Shown: in pieces, positions 24,675 through 32,828 of the stretch
Layout of the letters: each line of letters opens with the position of its first letter
Numbering within the stretch: position 1 is the first letter of the stretch
NCBI RefSeq assembly: GCF_905212365.1
Contig: NZ_CAJMEH010000003.1
Location: 1-63,996 of the forward strand
Source of the DNA: an uncultured Phascolarctobacterium sp.
Lineage (GTDB): Bacteria; Bacillota; Negativicutes; Acidaminococcales; Acidaminococcaceae
Direction of reading: 5' to 3'
DNA: 63,996 nucleotides
Program-made: the position numbers and the translations under genes
Notes under the pieces: generated by a model
Told to the model about the DNA's origin: nothing
The model's database searches: none
The model's input: the letters and a program-made list of their open reading frames with translations, nothing else

Positions 24675-25805
24675 ATGGAAAAGGCAAAGGTTTATTTTAC
24701 TGATTTTCGCACGCCTTACGGAGGAGCCAGCATGCCGCAGAAGCTGCAAAAGCTGATGAAGAAGGCTGGCATTGGCGACATTGACTTTAAAAAGCAGTTT
24801 GTAGCCATTTAAATTCACTTTGGCGAGCCGGGCAATATCTCCTATCTGCGGCCTAATTATGCCAAGGCTGTGGTGGATGTGGTTAAAGAATTGGGCGGCA
24901 ATCCTTTTTTGACGGACTGCAACACGCTGTATGTGGGGCGGCGCAAGCATGCGCTGGAGCATTTGGATACGGCTTATGAAAACGGCTTCAGCCCCTTTTC
25001 CACCGGCTGCCATGTAATTATTGCCGACGGCTTGAAGGGTACGGACGAGGCCTATGTGCCGGTGAAGAACGGCGAGCTGGTGAAGGAAGCCAAGATTGGC
25101 CGCGCCTTGATGGACGCGGATATCGTTATTTCATTAACGCATTTTAAGGGCCATGAGATGACCGGCTTTGGCGGCGCTATTAAAAACCTTGGCATGGGCG
25201 GCGGCTCACGCGCCGGTAAAATGGAAATGCACAACGACGGCAAGCCTAAGGTAAACCAAAAGAAATGCGTGGGCTGCGGGCGCTGCGTAAAAATTTGCGC
25301 TCACGGCGCGCCTGCGATTACCGACGGCAAAGCGGCTATCGATATCAATAAATGCGTAGGCTGCGGCCGCTGCCTGGGCACTTGTCCCATGGACGCCATT
25401 CATGCGCTTAACGACGCCAGCATGGAAAATCTGAATAAGAAAATGGCAGAATATGCGCAGGCCATTTGTCAGGATCGCCCGACCTTCCATATCAGCCTGA
25501 TTGTGGACGTATCGCCCTATTGCGACTGCCACGGTGAAAACGACGCGCCCATCGTGCCGGATATCGGTATGCTGGCTTCCTTTGACCCTGTGGCTCTGGA
25601 TCAGGCCTGCGCCGATTTGGTCAACGCTGCGCCGCCTGTGGCAAATTCCGTTTTAGGCGAGCATTTGGCGAAGGATGCGGCAGGCTGCGTCGGGCACGAC
25701 CATTTCCATAACACGACGCCGGAATCCGAATGGCAGACCTGCCTGGCCCATGCGGAAAAGATTGGCTTGGGCACGCGGGCCTACGAGCTGATTAAAATGA
25801 AATAA
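24675..25805 (+). pseudogene. DUF362 protein with two [4Fe-4S] motifs, interrupted by an in-frame stop
   Basis: The gene starts at 24675 after GGAGGG and would encode 376 residues. It reads to KKQFVAI, meets TAA at 24810-24812, and continues in the same frame as IHFGEPGNISYLRPNYA. The usual DUF362 sequence here is VAIKIHFGE, so one AAA lysine codon has become TAA. The rest is intact: DUF362 domain, then two ferredoxin motifs (CVGCGRCVKIC and CVGCGRCLGTC, about residues 198-240). Translation could restart at a GTG (24870) but would lose the N-terminus. DUF362 proteins are putative Fe-S or electron-transfer proteins of unknown reaction. Confidence 0.8.
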
Positions 25806-25914
25806 GCGGCAGAAAAATTTTTGCTAAAACTGCGTTAAATAATCGACTTTTAAAGCCGGTTGTGATATTATTATTAACATCCAATTAGCAAATAAATTGT
25901 AGGAGGCTTTATCC

Positions 25915-26790
25915 ATGCAAGAGTATAAACCGTTTAAATCCGGCAAGGTTCGCGAAATGTACGATATCGGCGACAGCATCGTAATGGTTGCTACCGACCG
26001 CATTTCTGCTTTTGACGTTATTTTGAAAAACAAAATTGAAAAGAAGGGCACTGTTTTGACGCAGCTGTCCAAGTTCTGGTTTGATTTTACGAAGGACATT
26101 GTGCCTAACCACATGCTGTCCGTTGACGTTAAAGAAATGCCGGAATTTTTCCAGCAGCCCGAATTTACCGGCAACAGCATGAAATGCCAAAAGTTGACCA
26201 TGCTGCCTGTGGAGTGCATTGTGCGCGGTTATATTACCGGCAGCGGCTGGGCCAGCTACAAAAAAACCGGCGAGGTTTGCGGCATTAAGCTGCCCGAAGG
26301 CTTGCAGGAAGCGCAAAAGCTGCCTGAACCCATCTTTACTCCCAGCACTAAAGCTGAAATTGGCGACCATGACGAAAATATCAGCGTAGAGCAAAGCATT
26401 GAAATTTTGGAGAAGCTGTATCCGGGCCGCGGCAAGGAATACGCTCTCAAGCTGCGCGACTACACTATCGCTATTTATAAAAAATGCGCCGATTATGCGC
26501 TGTCCCGCGGCATTATTATTGCCGATACCAAGTTTGAATTTGGTCTGGACGAAAACGGCGAGGTTGTTTTGGGCGACGAAATGCTTACTCCCGACTGCTC
26601 CCGCTTCTGGCCGTTGGCAGGCTACGAGGTTGGTCACGACCAGCCTTCCTACGATAAGCAATTTGTGCGCAACTGGCTGTCTGCAAATCCTGATTCCGGC
26701 TACGAGCTGCCTCAGGAGGTTATCGATAAGACCATCGCTAAATATGTCGAGGCCTACGAGCTGCTGACCGGAGAAAAATTCGCTTTCTAA
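25915..26790 (+). CDS. purC: SAICAR synthase (purine biosynthesis)
   Basis: A 291-residue phosphoribosylaminoimidazole-succinocarboxamide synthase, which joins CAIR and aspartate with ATP. Signature segments are FKSGKVREMYDIGDSIVMVATDRISAFDV, VPVECIVRGYITGSGW (as LPVECIVRGYITGSGW) and IIADTKFEFG. The length matches the yeast/Gram-positive long form. GGAGGC lies 9 bases before the ATG. No other purine gene is nearby, so it is an isolated locus. Confidence 0.95.
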   Translation: MQEYKPFKSGKVREMYDIGDSIVMVATDRISAFDVILKNKIEKKGTVLTQLSKFWFDFTKDIVPNHMLSVDVKEMPEFFQQPEFTGNSMKCQKLTMLPVECIVRGYITGSGWASYKKTGEVCGIKLPEGLQEAQKLPEPIFTPSTKAEIGDHDENISVEQSIEILEKLYPGRGKEYALKLRDYTIAIYKKCADYALSRGIIIADTKFEFGLDENGEVVLGDEMLTPDCSRFWPLAGYEVGHDQPSYDKQFVRNWLSANPDSGYELPQEVIDKTIAKYVEAYELLTGEKFAF

Positions 26791-26864
26791 AATAAGCTAA
26801 AGTGTAAATATTGAAGCAAAAGCCGGGAAATTGAAATTTTTTCTGGAAAATGCTGCAAAAAATA

Positions 26865-26893
26865 TTTACAAGTACCCATTGAAGTTGTATAAT
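26865..26893 (+). promoter_or_regulatory. Strong promoter for a short RNA
   Basis: TTTACA (26865-26870), 17 bp, perfect TATAAT (26888-26893). It lies 75 bases after purC and 12 bases before a terminator hairpin. Confidence 0.7.
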
Positions 26894-26898
26894 TGCAC

Positions 26899-26955
26899 CA
26901 TAAACAACAACGGCGTTGTAAAGCTTAGTCTTTATCGCCGTTGTTTTTTATTTTT
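26899..26955 (+). ncRNA. Candidate small RNA ending in a terminator
   Basis: The predicted start is about 7 bases after TATAAT. The RNA would be about 57 nt: a short single-stranded 5' end, a 10-bp stem AACAACGGCG/CGCCGTTGTT (26906-26915, 26936-26945) extended by TAAAG/CTTTA in the loop, and a long U-rich tail. No gene follows on this strand, so it is not a leader. The hairpin could also stop purC read-through. Confidence 0.5.
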
Positions 26956-27102
26956 CTAAACAGTGCTGTATCGCGTGAACATTTATCGCCGTAAAAATAT
27001 AAAAGGCGAGTCGTGGAAGCGGCCAATTGAGGGGACTTTTGGAGGAGCTGAAAGTAAAGCACTGCCGGCAGGGGGCCGGATAACGTCGCGCGACAATAAA
27101 AA
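26956..27102. other. Noncoding spacer between purC and mnmA
   Basis: It contains a GC-rich hairpin (CCGGC-AGGGG-GCCGG, about 27064-27078) and a palindrome GTCGCGCGAC shortly after. One 63-residue frame crosses it but has no ribosome site and no protein-like composition. I see no recognisable riboswitch consensus. Confidence 0.4.
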
Positions 27103-27103
27103 T

Positions 27104-27127
27104 GCCCGCTGGGAAGCGGGTTTTTTT
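27104..27127 (+). terminator. Bidirectional terminator downstream of mnmA
   Basis: Stem CCCGCT/AGCGGG with four-base loop followed by seven T on the plus strand; on the minus strand it is followed by CATTTTTATT, so it can also end the mnmA transcript. Confidence 0.75.
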
Positions 27128-27169
27128 ATGCGCAGAATATGCTCTGGGTTATAAAAATTTTCGAATACT

Positions 27170-28249
27170 TTAAACAATACGCCCGCCGCCGACCACTACG
27201 TCGCCGTCGTACATAACCAGCGCCTGGCCTTTGGTAATGGCTCGCTGGGGCTCGTCAAACTCCAGCTGCAGCGTGTTGTCGTCCGTCTGCGTAACGGTAG
27301 CCCACTGCTCCTTTTGGTGATAGCGGATGCGGGCCTGTACGCGGCGCGGCTCGTCGATGCGGTCGCAGTCGATAAGATTGATGTCTGTCGCCGTTACTTT
27401 AGTAGTGAAAAGCCCGGCGTTAGTAGAAAGAGTAACGGTATTGGCCGCCGGGTCGATGCTTTGCACATACATGGGCTCCGGCAGCGCCAGCCCTAAGCCC
27501 TTGCGCTGGCCCACGGTGTAATGGATGATGCCCTTATGCCGCCCCAGCACTTTGCCGTCGGCAGTGATAAAATTCCCCGGCGGAAATTTGCGCCCGGTGC
27601 GCTGCTCGATGAAGTCGGCGTAGGTAGTACCCTCGCGGATAAAGCAGATGTCCTGACTGTCGTGCTTATGCGCGTTGACAAAGCCGTGCTTTTCCGCAAT
27701 TGCGCGCACCTGTGGCTTAGTCAGCTCGCCTAAAGGGAACTGCACGTGAGCCAGCTGCTCTTGGGTCAGCGAGTAGAGCACATAGCTTTGCTCCTTTTGC
27801 GTGTCCAAGGCCTTGAGCAGCAGGTAACGGCCCTTTTCCCCGTCATATTTTACGCGGGCGTAATGACCCGTTACTACATAGTCGCAGCCTAATTCCTGCG
27901 CTTTGGCGAAAAGCTCGCCGAATTTTAAATAACGGTTGCAGTCGATGCAGGGGTTAGGCGTTTGCCCGTTGATGTAAGCATTGATAAAGCGGTCGATAAC
28001 GGCTGTACGGAAGCTGTCGCCGTAATTAAAGGTGTAATGCTCGATACCCATTTTGGCGCAGACGCTGCGGGCGTCGGCAATATCGTCCAGACTGCAGCAT
28101 TTGCTGTCCATGATGGGCAGGCCGATATCCTCATTATTAAAAAGCTTCATGGTGACGCCGGTGCAGGCAAAGCCCTTTTCCAGCATCAGCAGAGCGGATA
28201 CGCTGGAATCAACGCCGCCGCTCATGGCGATTAACGCTGTCTTGTTCAT
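27170..28249 (-). CDS. mnmA: tRNA-specific 2-thiouridylase
   Basis: A 359-residue enzyme that thiolates U34 of tRNA-Lys, Glu and Gln. PP-loop ATP motif ALIAMSGGVDSSVSA at the N-terminus, CxxC-type cysteines in TPNPCIDCNRYLKF, and the second catalytic Cys in KHDSQDICFI. Length is standard. A GGAAGG site precedes the ATG. It lies downstream of hydE on the same strand, separated by 79 bases. Confidence 0.95.
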   Translation of the reverse strand: MNKTALIAMSGGVDSSVSALLMLEKGFACTGVTMKLFNNEDIGLPIMDSKCCSLDDIADARSVCAKMGIEHYTFNYGDSFRTAVIDRFINAYINGQTPNPCIDCNRYLKFGELFAKAQELGCDYVVTGHYARVKYDGEKGRYLLLKALDTQKEQSYVLYSLTQEQLAHVQFPLGELTKPQVRAIAEKHGFVNAHKHDSQDICFIREGTTYADFIEQRTGRKFPPGNFITADGKVLGRHKGIIHYTVGQRKGLGLALPEPMYVQSIDPAANTVTLSTNAGLFTTKVTATDINLIDCDRIDEPRRVQARIRYHQKEQWATVTQTDDNTLQLEFDEPQRAITKGQALVMYDGDVVVGGGRIV

Positions 28250-28278
28250 TTTTCCTTCCTCGTTTCCTTGAACCCTGC

Positions 28279-28299
28279 GCCAGCGGCGCTGGCTTTTTT
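28279..28299 (+). terminator. Plus-strand terminator-like hairpin between hydE and mnmA
   Basis: GCCAGC-GGC-GCTGGC followed by six T on the plus strand, flanked by ACCCT/AGGGT that can extend the stem. Both flanking genes are on the minus strand, so it would only stop antisense transcription. Confidence 0.45.
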
Positions 28300-28328
28300 A
28301 GAGGGTTGACTAACTCATACCTATTATA

Positions 28329-29381
28329 TCATATTTGTCTTTTAACGTCGCCCCGGTCCGTAACGATGCGGTAGCCTGCGGCGTGCACGCGGGCCTCCAG
28401 ACAGCCGCGGCACTGGGCGGCTTCTTCGCCGGTGCAGATTTTATTGGCGTACAGCTCGTACAGCTTACGCACGCCGACAGGCGAAAGATTGGGCATGACC
28501 ACATTGCCTCCGGCCTGCAATCCCAGCTCCCGCCCGTTAGGGTCGATAGTGCCTAACGCAGTAGTGGCTGGCAGCAGCGCGTAAGGGAAAAGCAGCCGCA
28601 GCAGGGACAGCATGCGCAGGGTTTGCGTCAGCGTGCCGCTGGGCTGGTTTTTAAACGGCGTCTGCGCGTGAGTGATGTAGGGGCCGATACCTATCATATC
28701 GGGCTGGAGCCGCTGCAAAAAGCGCAGGTCGCTGAGCAGATTATGGGGCTGCTGGTAAGGCGAGCCCACCATAAAGCCGCTGCCAACCTGATAGCCTATT
28801 TCCTTAAGGTCGAACAGGCAGCGTTTACGGTTTTCCAAACTCATGCTTTCGGGATGCAGCAGAGCGTAATGAGCAGGGTCTGCCGTTTCATGGCGCAGCA
28901 GATAGCGGTTTGCTCCGGCGTCAAAATAGGCCTGATAGCTGGCGCGGGGCTTTTCGCCGATGGACAGCGTAATGGCGCAGTCCGGATGCTGGGCGCGGAT
29001 GGCGGCGACTATGGCGCAGATGCGCTCGTCGGTAAAGTAAGGGTCCTCGCCGCCCTGCAGGACGAAGGTGCGGAAGCCCAGGGCATAGCCATTGCGGCAG
29101 CAGGCTAAAATTTCTTCCTGCGTCAGGCGGTAGCGCTGGACGTGGCTGTTACCGGCGCGGATGCCGCAGTAATAGCAGTTGTTGCGGCAGTAATTGGTAA
29201 ATTCGATTAGTCCGCGGATATACACGGCGTCGCCGTAATATTGGCGGCGGATTTTGTCGGCGGCGGCAGCCAGCAGCGCGTTAGTATTTTCATCTTTTAA
29301 TGTAATTAACGCCAGCAGCTCGGCGTCGCTTAAATCGTGCTGCCGCGCTAATTTATCGATAAGCAATTTTATGCGGCTCAT
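28329..29381 (-). CDS. hydE: [FeFe]-hydrogenase maturase HydE (radical SAM)
   Basis: A 350-residue radical SAM enzyme with FTNYCRNNCYYCGIRAGN (the CX3CX2C cluster motif, about residues 64-71), ERYRLT-like region as VQRYRLTQEEIL, FVLQGGEDPYF and ANRYLLRHETADP, all typical of HydE. HydE helps build the dithiomethylamine ligand of the H-cluster, so the organism should have an [FeFe] hydrogenase. HydF, HydG and the hydrogenase are not in the window. GGAGGTGCAGCC precedes the ATG. Confidence 0.92.
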   Translation of the reverse strand: MSRIKLLIDKLARQHDLSDAELLALITLKDENTNALLAAAADKIRRQYYGDAVYIRGLIEFTNYCRNNCYYCGIRAGNSHVQRYRLTQEEILACCRNGYALGFRTFVLQGGEDPYFTDERICAIVAAIRAQHPDCAITLSIGEKPRASYQAYFDAGANRYLLRHETADPAHYALLHPESMSLENRKRCLFDLKEIGYQVGSGFMVGSPYQQPHNLLSDLRFLQRLQPDMIGIGPYITHAQTPFKNQPSGTLTQTLRMLSLLRLLFPYALLPATTALGTIDPNGRELGLQAGGNVVMPNLSPVGVRKLYELYANKICTGEEAAQCRGCLEARVHAAGYRIVTDRGDVKRQI

Positions 29382-29422
29382 GGCTGCACCTCCTAAAATC
29401 CTACTGCTTTAATATGTTTCAT

Positions 29423-29451
29423 ATGATACATTAAGAGCGAAAGCTTGTCAA
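29423..29451 (-). promoter_or_regulatory. Promoter of hydE with an overlapping palindrome
   Basis: On the minus strand TTGACA (29451-29446), 17 bp, TATCAT (29428-29423). The inverted repeat ATGTTTCAT/ATGATACAT (about 29413-29430, one mismatch) covers the -10, a plausible operator. Confidence 0.7.
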
Positions 29452-29476
29452 GAAAATAAAATTTAGCGGAATATAG

Positions 29477-29504
29477 TTGACAGGCTGGCAAAAGGCGGTA
29501 TAAT
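29477..29504 (+). promoter_or_regulatory. Promoter of cysK
   Basis: TTGACA, 16 bp, TATAAT, about 50 bases before the cysK start. It is divergent from the hydE promoter. Confidence 0.75.
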
Positions 29505-29555
29505 AAGCCTATCAAACAACTATGAATAGTGGTATTATCAAAGGAGTGAATGATT

Positions 29556-30485
29556 ATGGCAATTTACACAAGCATTACTGATTTGATTGGCGGTACGCCG
29601 CTGCTGGAGCTGAAAAATTATGAAGCAGCCAATAAGCTGGAAGCTAAGATTGTGGCTAAGCTGGAATATTTTAATCCGGCAGGCAGCGTGAAGGACAGAA
29701 TCGCTAAAGCGATGCTGGACGACGCTGAAGCTAAGGGCGTATTGAAGCCGGGCGCAGTTATTATCGAGCCGACCAGCGGCAATACGGGTATTGGCCTGGC
29801 AGCCGTAGCTGCGGCGCGGGGCTATCGTATCATTTTAACCATGCCGGAAACTATGAGCGTGGAACGCCGCAACCTGCTGAAGGCCTACGGGGCCGAGCTG
29901 GTGCTGACCGACGGCGCGCAGGGCATGAAGGGCGCTATCGCCAAGGCTCAGGAGCTGGCGGAGCAAACGCCCAACAGCTTTATTCCCAGCCAGTTTACCA
30001 ATCAGGCTAACCCTGCCGCGCATAAGGCTACTACGGGGCCGGAAATCTGGCGCGATACCGAGGGCAAGGTAGATATTTTCGTAGCTGGCGTAGGTACCGG
30101 CGGTACCGTTACCGGCGTAGGCGAATATTTGAAGGAGCAGAATCCTAACGTCAAGGTTGTCGCTGTAGAGCCTGCCAGCTCCCCGGTACTGTCCAAAGGC
30201 GTTGCAGGCGCTCATAAAATTCAGGGCATTGGCGCGGGCTTTGTCCCAGACACTCTTAATACCAAGGTTTATGACGAAATCATCGCCGTGGAAAACGACG
30301 ACGCTTTCAAAACGGGACGCGCTATCGCTCGCAGCGAGGGCGTGCTGGTAGGTATTTCCTCCGGCGCGGCTGTGTATGCGGCTACAGTTTTGGCCCAGCG
30401 TCCGGAAAATAAGGGCAAGGTCATTGTGGCTTTGCTGCCGGATACAGGCGACCGCTATTTGTCCACGCCGCTGTTCAGCGATTAA
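29556..30485 (+). CDS. cysK: Cysteine synthase A (O-acetylserine sulfhydrylase)
   Basis: A 309-residue PLP enzyme making cysteine from O-acetylserine and sulfide. The PLP lysine is in NPAGSVKDRIA (about residue 42), the substrate loop EPTSGNTGIGLA, and the phosphate-binding loop GVGTGGTVTGVG. GGAGTG sits nine bases before the ATG at 29556; an ATG six bases earlier is too close. It is followed by a terminator and convergent with an Rrf2 regulator, a pairing reminiscent of CymR-CysK control in Bacillus. Confidence 0.95.
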   Translation: MAIYTSITDLIGGTPLLELKNYEAANKLEAKIVAKLEYFNPAGSVKDRIAKAMLDDAEAKGVLKPGAVIIEPTSGNTGIGLAAVAAARGYRIILTMPETMSVERRNLLKAYGAELVLTDGAQGMKGAIAKAQELAEQTPNSFIPSQFTNQANPAAHKATTGPEIWRDTEGKVDIFVAGVGTGGTVTGVGEYLKEQNPNVKVVAVEPASSPVLSKGVAGAHKIQGIGAGFVPDTLNTKVYDEIIAVENDDAFKTGRAIARSEGVLVGISSGAAVYAATVLAQRPENKGKVIVALLPDTGDRYLSTPLFSD

Positions 30486-30566
30486 GACGATTCGTTCGCC
30501 GGCGCCGCCGCGCAAGCTGCGGCGCTGGCTGGCGATATATTTTACATCCCATTTCCTACAAAGCAA

Positions 30567-30591
30567 AAAGGCAGCTTGGGCTGCCTTTTTT
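30567..30591 (+). terminator. Terminator of cysK
   Basis: AAAGGCAGC-TTGG-GCTGCCTTT followed by a T run ending at 30591; a strong intrinsic terminator, usable on both strands. Confidence 0.9.
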
Positions 30592-30641
30592 GCTGTAAGG
30601 ATTACGTCGGAATTTACTGCCTGCGTATACGTTGTAAAATT

Positions 30642-31079
30642 TTAAATGAAGTAGTTATTGACGCTGCGGGCCTGATAATCGTCGATGAGATCCTGCAAAG
30701 TAATATTATCCAGATAATCGGCGATAACTTTGCTGAGACCCTGCCATAAGGGCAGCGTGATGCAGTCGCAGCGGCGTTCGCAGCCAACCGGCGTCCAGTC
30801 CAGGCAGGCCACGGGGGTAAGGCTGCCTTCCGTCAGGCGCAAAATGCTGCCGACTGTATATTCGCTGGGCGGGTTTACTAAACGGTAGCCGCCCTGAAAG
30901 CCGCGGTTAGCCTGGAGCAGATTAGATTTATTCAGAATGGGCACAATCTGCTCCAAATATTTTTTGGAAATATTTTGCCGGGCGGCAATATCCTTGAGGG
31001 CGATATAACCGTCCTGTTGGTGCATGGCTAAATCCAGCAGCATGCGCAGCGCATAGCGTCCTTTAGTTGAAATTTTCAT
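30642..31079 (-). CDS. Rrf2-family transcriptional regulator
   Basis: A 145-residue winged-helix regulator. The N-terminus MKISTKGRYALRMLLDLA and the recognition helix region ISKKYLEQIVPIL are typical of Rrf2. Around residues 92-106 it has cysteines spaced as C...CERRCDC, like the Fe-S-binding region of IscR, whereas CymR lacks such a cluster. It may therefore sense Fe-S status or sulfide/cysteine. The start at 31079 is set by AAAGGTGG; a longer frame has no ribosome site. Convergent with cysK. Confidence 0.9.
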   Translation of the reverse strand: MKISTKGRYALRMLLDLAMHQQDGYIALKDIAARQNISKKYLEQIVPILNKSNLLQANRGFQGGYRLVNPPSEYTVGSILRLTEGSLTPVACLDWTPVGCERRCDCITLPLWQGLSKVIADYLDNITLQDLIDDYQARSVNNYFI

Positions 31080-31259
31080 GGTTAAACCACCTTTATCTAT
31101 CCTTGTTTTCATTAAACAGATTAAGTTTAGCTAAATTATATGCTATTATGAAGCAACAGTCAATCGTTACGGCTCAGCGATCTGTAAATTGGTTTGCCAA
31201 GGAGCGTTTTCTGTAGTATGCTATAAATAGTAAGAATTACAAGATGCGAGGTGTTAAGT

Positions 31260-32213
31260 ATGAAAATAGTTGTTATGGAGCCCTTGGGCGTAGCTGTGGA
31301 AAAGGTCAACGCTTTAGCCGCGCCGCTGATAGCCGCGGGCCATGAATTTATTTATTATCAGGCTAAGGAGCTGAATCAGGCCAAGCTGCTGGACAGGGTG
31401 CGCGACGCCGATATTATTATGCTGGCTAATCAGCCGCTGAGCGCGGAAATTATCAACGGCTGTCCCAAGCTGCAAATGCTGTCGGTAGCTTTTACCGGCG
31501 TGGACCATGTGGCGTTGGATGCCTGCCGTGAACGCGGCATTACAGTATGCAACGCCGCTGGCTATTCCACTAACGCCGTGGCCGAGCTGACCTTTGGCCT
31601 GGCTATCAGCGTGATTCGCAATATTGTACCCTGCGACGGCCGCTGCCGCAATGCGGGGACTAAGGACGGCTTGGTAGGCTTCGAGCTGTTCGGCAAAACC
31701 TTTGGCGTAGTGGGAACCGGCGCTATCGGCTGCAAGGTGGCGAAGATTGCGGCGGCCTTTGGTTGCCGTGTGCTGGCCTACAGCCGCACGCCTAAGCAGG
31801 AGCTGCTGGACGCAGGCGTGCGTTATGTGAGCCTGCCGGAGCTGTTGGCTGAGTCCGATTTTGTTTCCCTACATGTGCCTTTGACGGCAGAGACAAAGGG
31901 CTTGATTGGCACCGACGCTTTGGCGCAGATGAAACCCACGGCCGTGCTTTTAAATACGGCTCGCGGTCCCGTGGTGGACAGCGTGGCGCTGGCCGACGCT
32001 TTGAATGCAGGCCGCTTGGCAGGCGCAGGCGTAGACGTTTTTGAAAACGAGCCGCCCATCGCCAAAGAGCATCCGCTGTGCGGCGCTAAAAATACCGTAC
32101 TGACGCCTCATGTGGCGTTTGCCAGCCGCGAGGCTTTGGCAACGCGGGCGGAGATTGTTTTTGCCAACATTGAAAAATATCTGGCGGGCGAGCCGCAGAA
32201 TTTAGTAAAATAA
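31260..32213 (+). CDS. NAD-dependent D-2-hydroxyacid dehydrogenase
   Basis: A 317-residue dehydrogenase. NAD motif GVVGTGAIGCKVAKIAAAFG (about residues 143-162), catalytic Arg in NTARGPVVD, Glu in DVFENEPP and His in LTPHVAFAS. It would interconvert a 2-keto acid and a D-2-hydroxyacid (D-lactate, glycerate or 2-hydroxyisocaproate type). GAGGTG precedes the ATG at 31260. It stands alone between the Rrf2 gene and the kor operon. Confidence 0.92.
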   Translation: MKIVVMEPLGVAVEKVNALAAPLIAAGHEFIYYQAKELNQAKLLDRVRDADIIMLANQPLSAEIINGCPKLQMLSVAFTGVDHVALDACRERGITVCNAAGYSTNAVAELTFGLAISVIRNIVPCDGRCRNAGTKDGLVGFELFGKTFGVVGTGAIGCKVAKIAAAFGCRVLAYSRTPKQELLDAGVRYVSLPELLAESDFVSLHVPLTAETKGLIGTDALAQMKPTAVLLNTARGPVVDSVALADALNAGRLAGAGVDVFENEPPIAKEHPLCGAKNTVLTPHVAFASREALATRAEIVFANIEKYLAGEPQNLVK

Positions 32214-32239
32214 ATATTGCTTCATTGCTTCGGGCATAA

Positions 32240-32276
32240 AAAAGTCCTGCGGCCTTGCGGTCACAGGACTTTTACT
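32240..32276 (+). terminator. Bidirectional terminator
   Basis: AAAAGTCCTG/CAGGACTTTT around a 14-base partly paired loop. It lies between the convergent dehydrogenase gene and korC and has T-rich flanks on both strands. Confidence 0.8.
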
Positions 32277-32292
32277 TTTGAAACGAAGCTGA

Positions 32293-32826
32293 TTATTTGC
32301 CTTCTATCAGCGCCATACCGGCTTCCAAGGCTTTAGTGTTGGCTTCCTCGGTGCCTTTCGGTACGCGGTTTAAAACGGCCTTGGTAATAGCTTCCTTGGA
32401 AACGCATTTGGTCAGCGCTACTACTGCGCCCAAAGCGACGATGTTAGCGAACAGCGTCTTGCCGCATACGGTGTTGGCCGTATGGGTGATGGGCAGGTCG
32501 ACGCGCTTGCCGTAGGTTCCGGGAACCTCGGAAACAAAAAGCGTATCGGTGATAACAGTGGTGTTTTCGTCGCAGTCGGCGGTATATTTATTGGCTGCCT
32601 CCTGGCTCATAACCAGCAAAGTGTTGGGGCAGATTACGCGGCTGAAATAAATCGGCTCGTCGGAAATAATGGCTTCGGCCTTGGAGGAGCCGCCGCGGGC
32701 TTCTGGCCCGTAGGATTGGGATTGAACAGCCAGCTTGTCATTTAAGAGGGCAGCTTCGGCTAAAATGATACCGGCAGTAATCAGACCCTGGCCGCCGGTG
32801 CCGGAAAAACGAAAGCTTTGTCTCAT
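32293..32826 (-). CDS. korC: 2-oxoacid:ferredoxin oxidoreductase, gamma subunit
   Basis: A 177-residue gamma subunit (POR gamma domain): FRFSGTGGQGLITAGIILAEAAL at the N-terminus, SQSYGPEARGGSSKAEAIIS, and LGAVVALT near residue 133. It is the last gene of korDABC. Its ATG begins two bases after the beta-subunit stop, with GGAGGG inside the korB end, so the subunits are translated together. Confidence 0.92.
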   Translation of the reverse strand: MRQSFRFSGTGGQGLITAGIILAEAALLNDKLAVQSQSYGPEARGGSSKAEAIISDEPIYFSRVICPNTLLVMSQEAANKYTADCDENTTVITDTLFVSEVPGTYGKRVDLPITHTANTVCGKTLFANIVALGAVVALTKCVSKEAITKAVLNRVPKGTEEANTKALEAGMALIEGK

Positions 32827-32828
32827 GA

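Noticed and set aside
24810..24812. Programmed recoding of the DUF362 stop codon
   Set aside because: TAA is not used for selenocysteine or pyrrolysine, and no stimulatory structure is evident; a nonsense mutation or sequencing error is simpler.
26963..27154. 63-residue plus-strand frame between purC and mnmA
   Set aside because: No ribosome site, odd composition, and it runs into a terminator hairpin.
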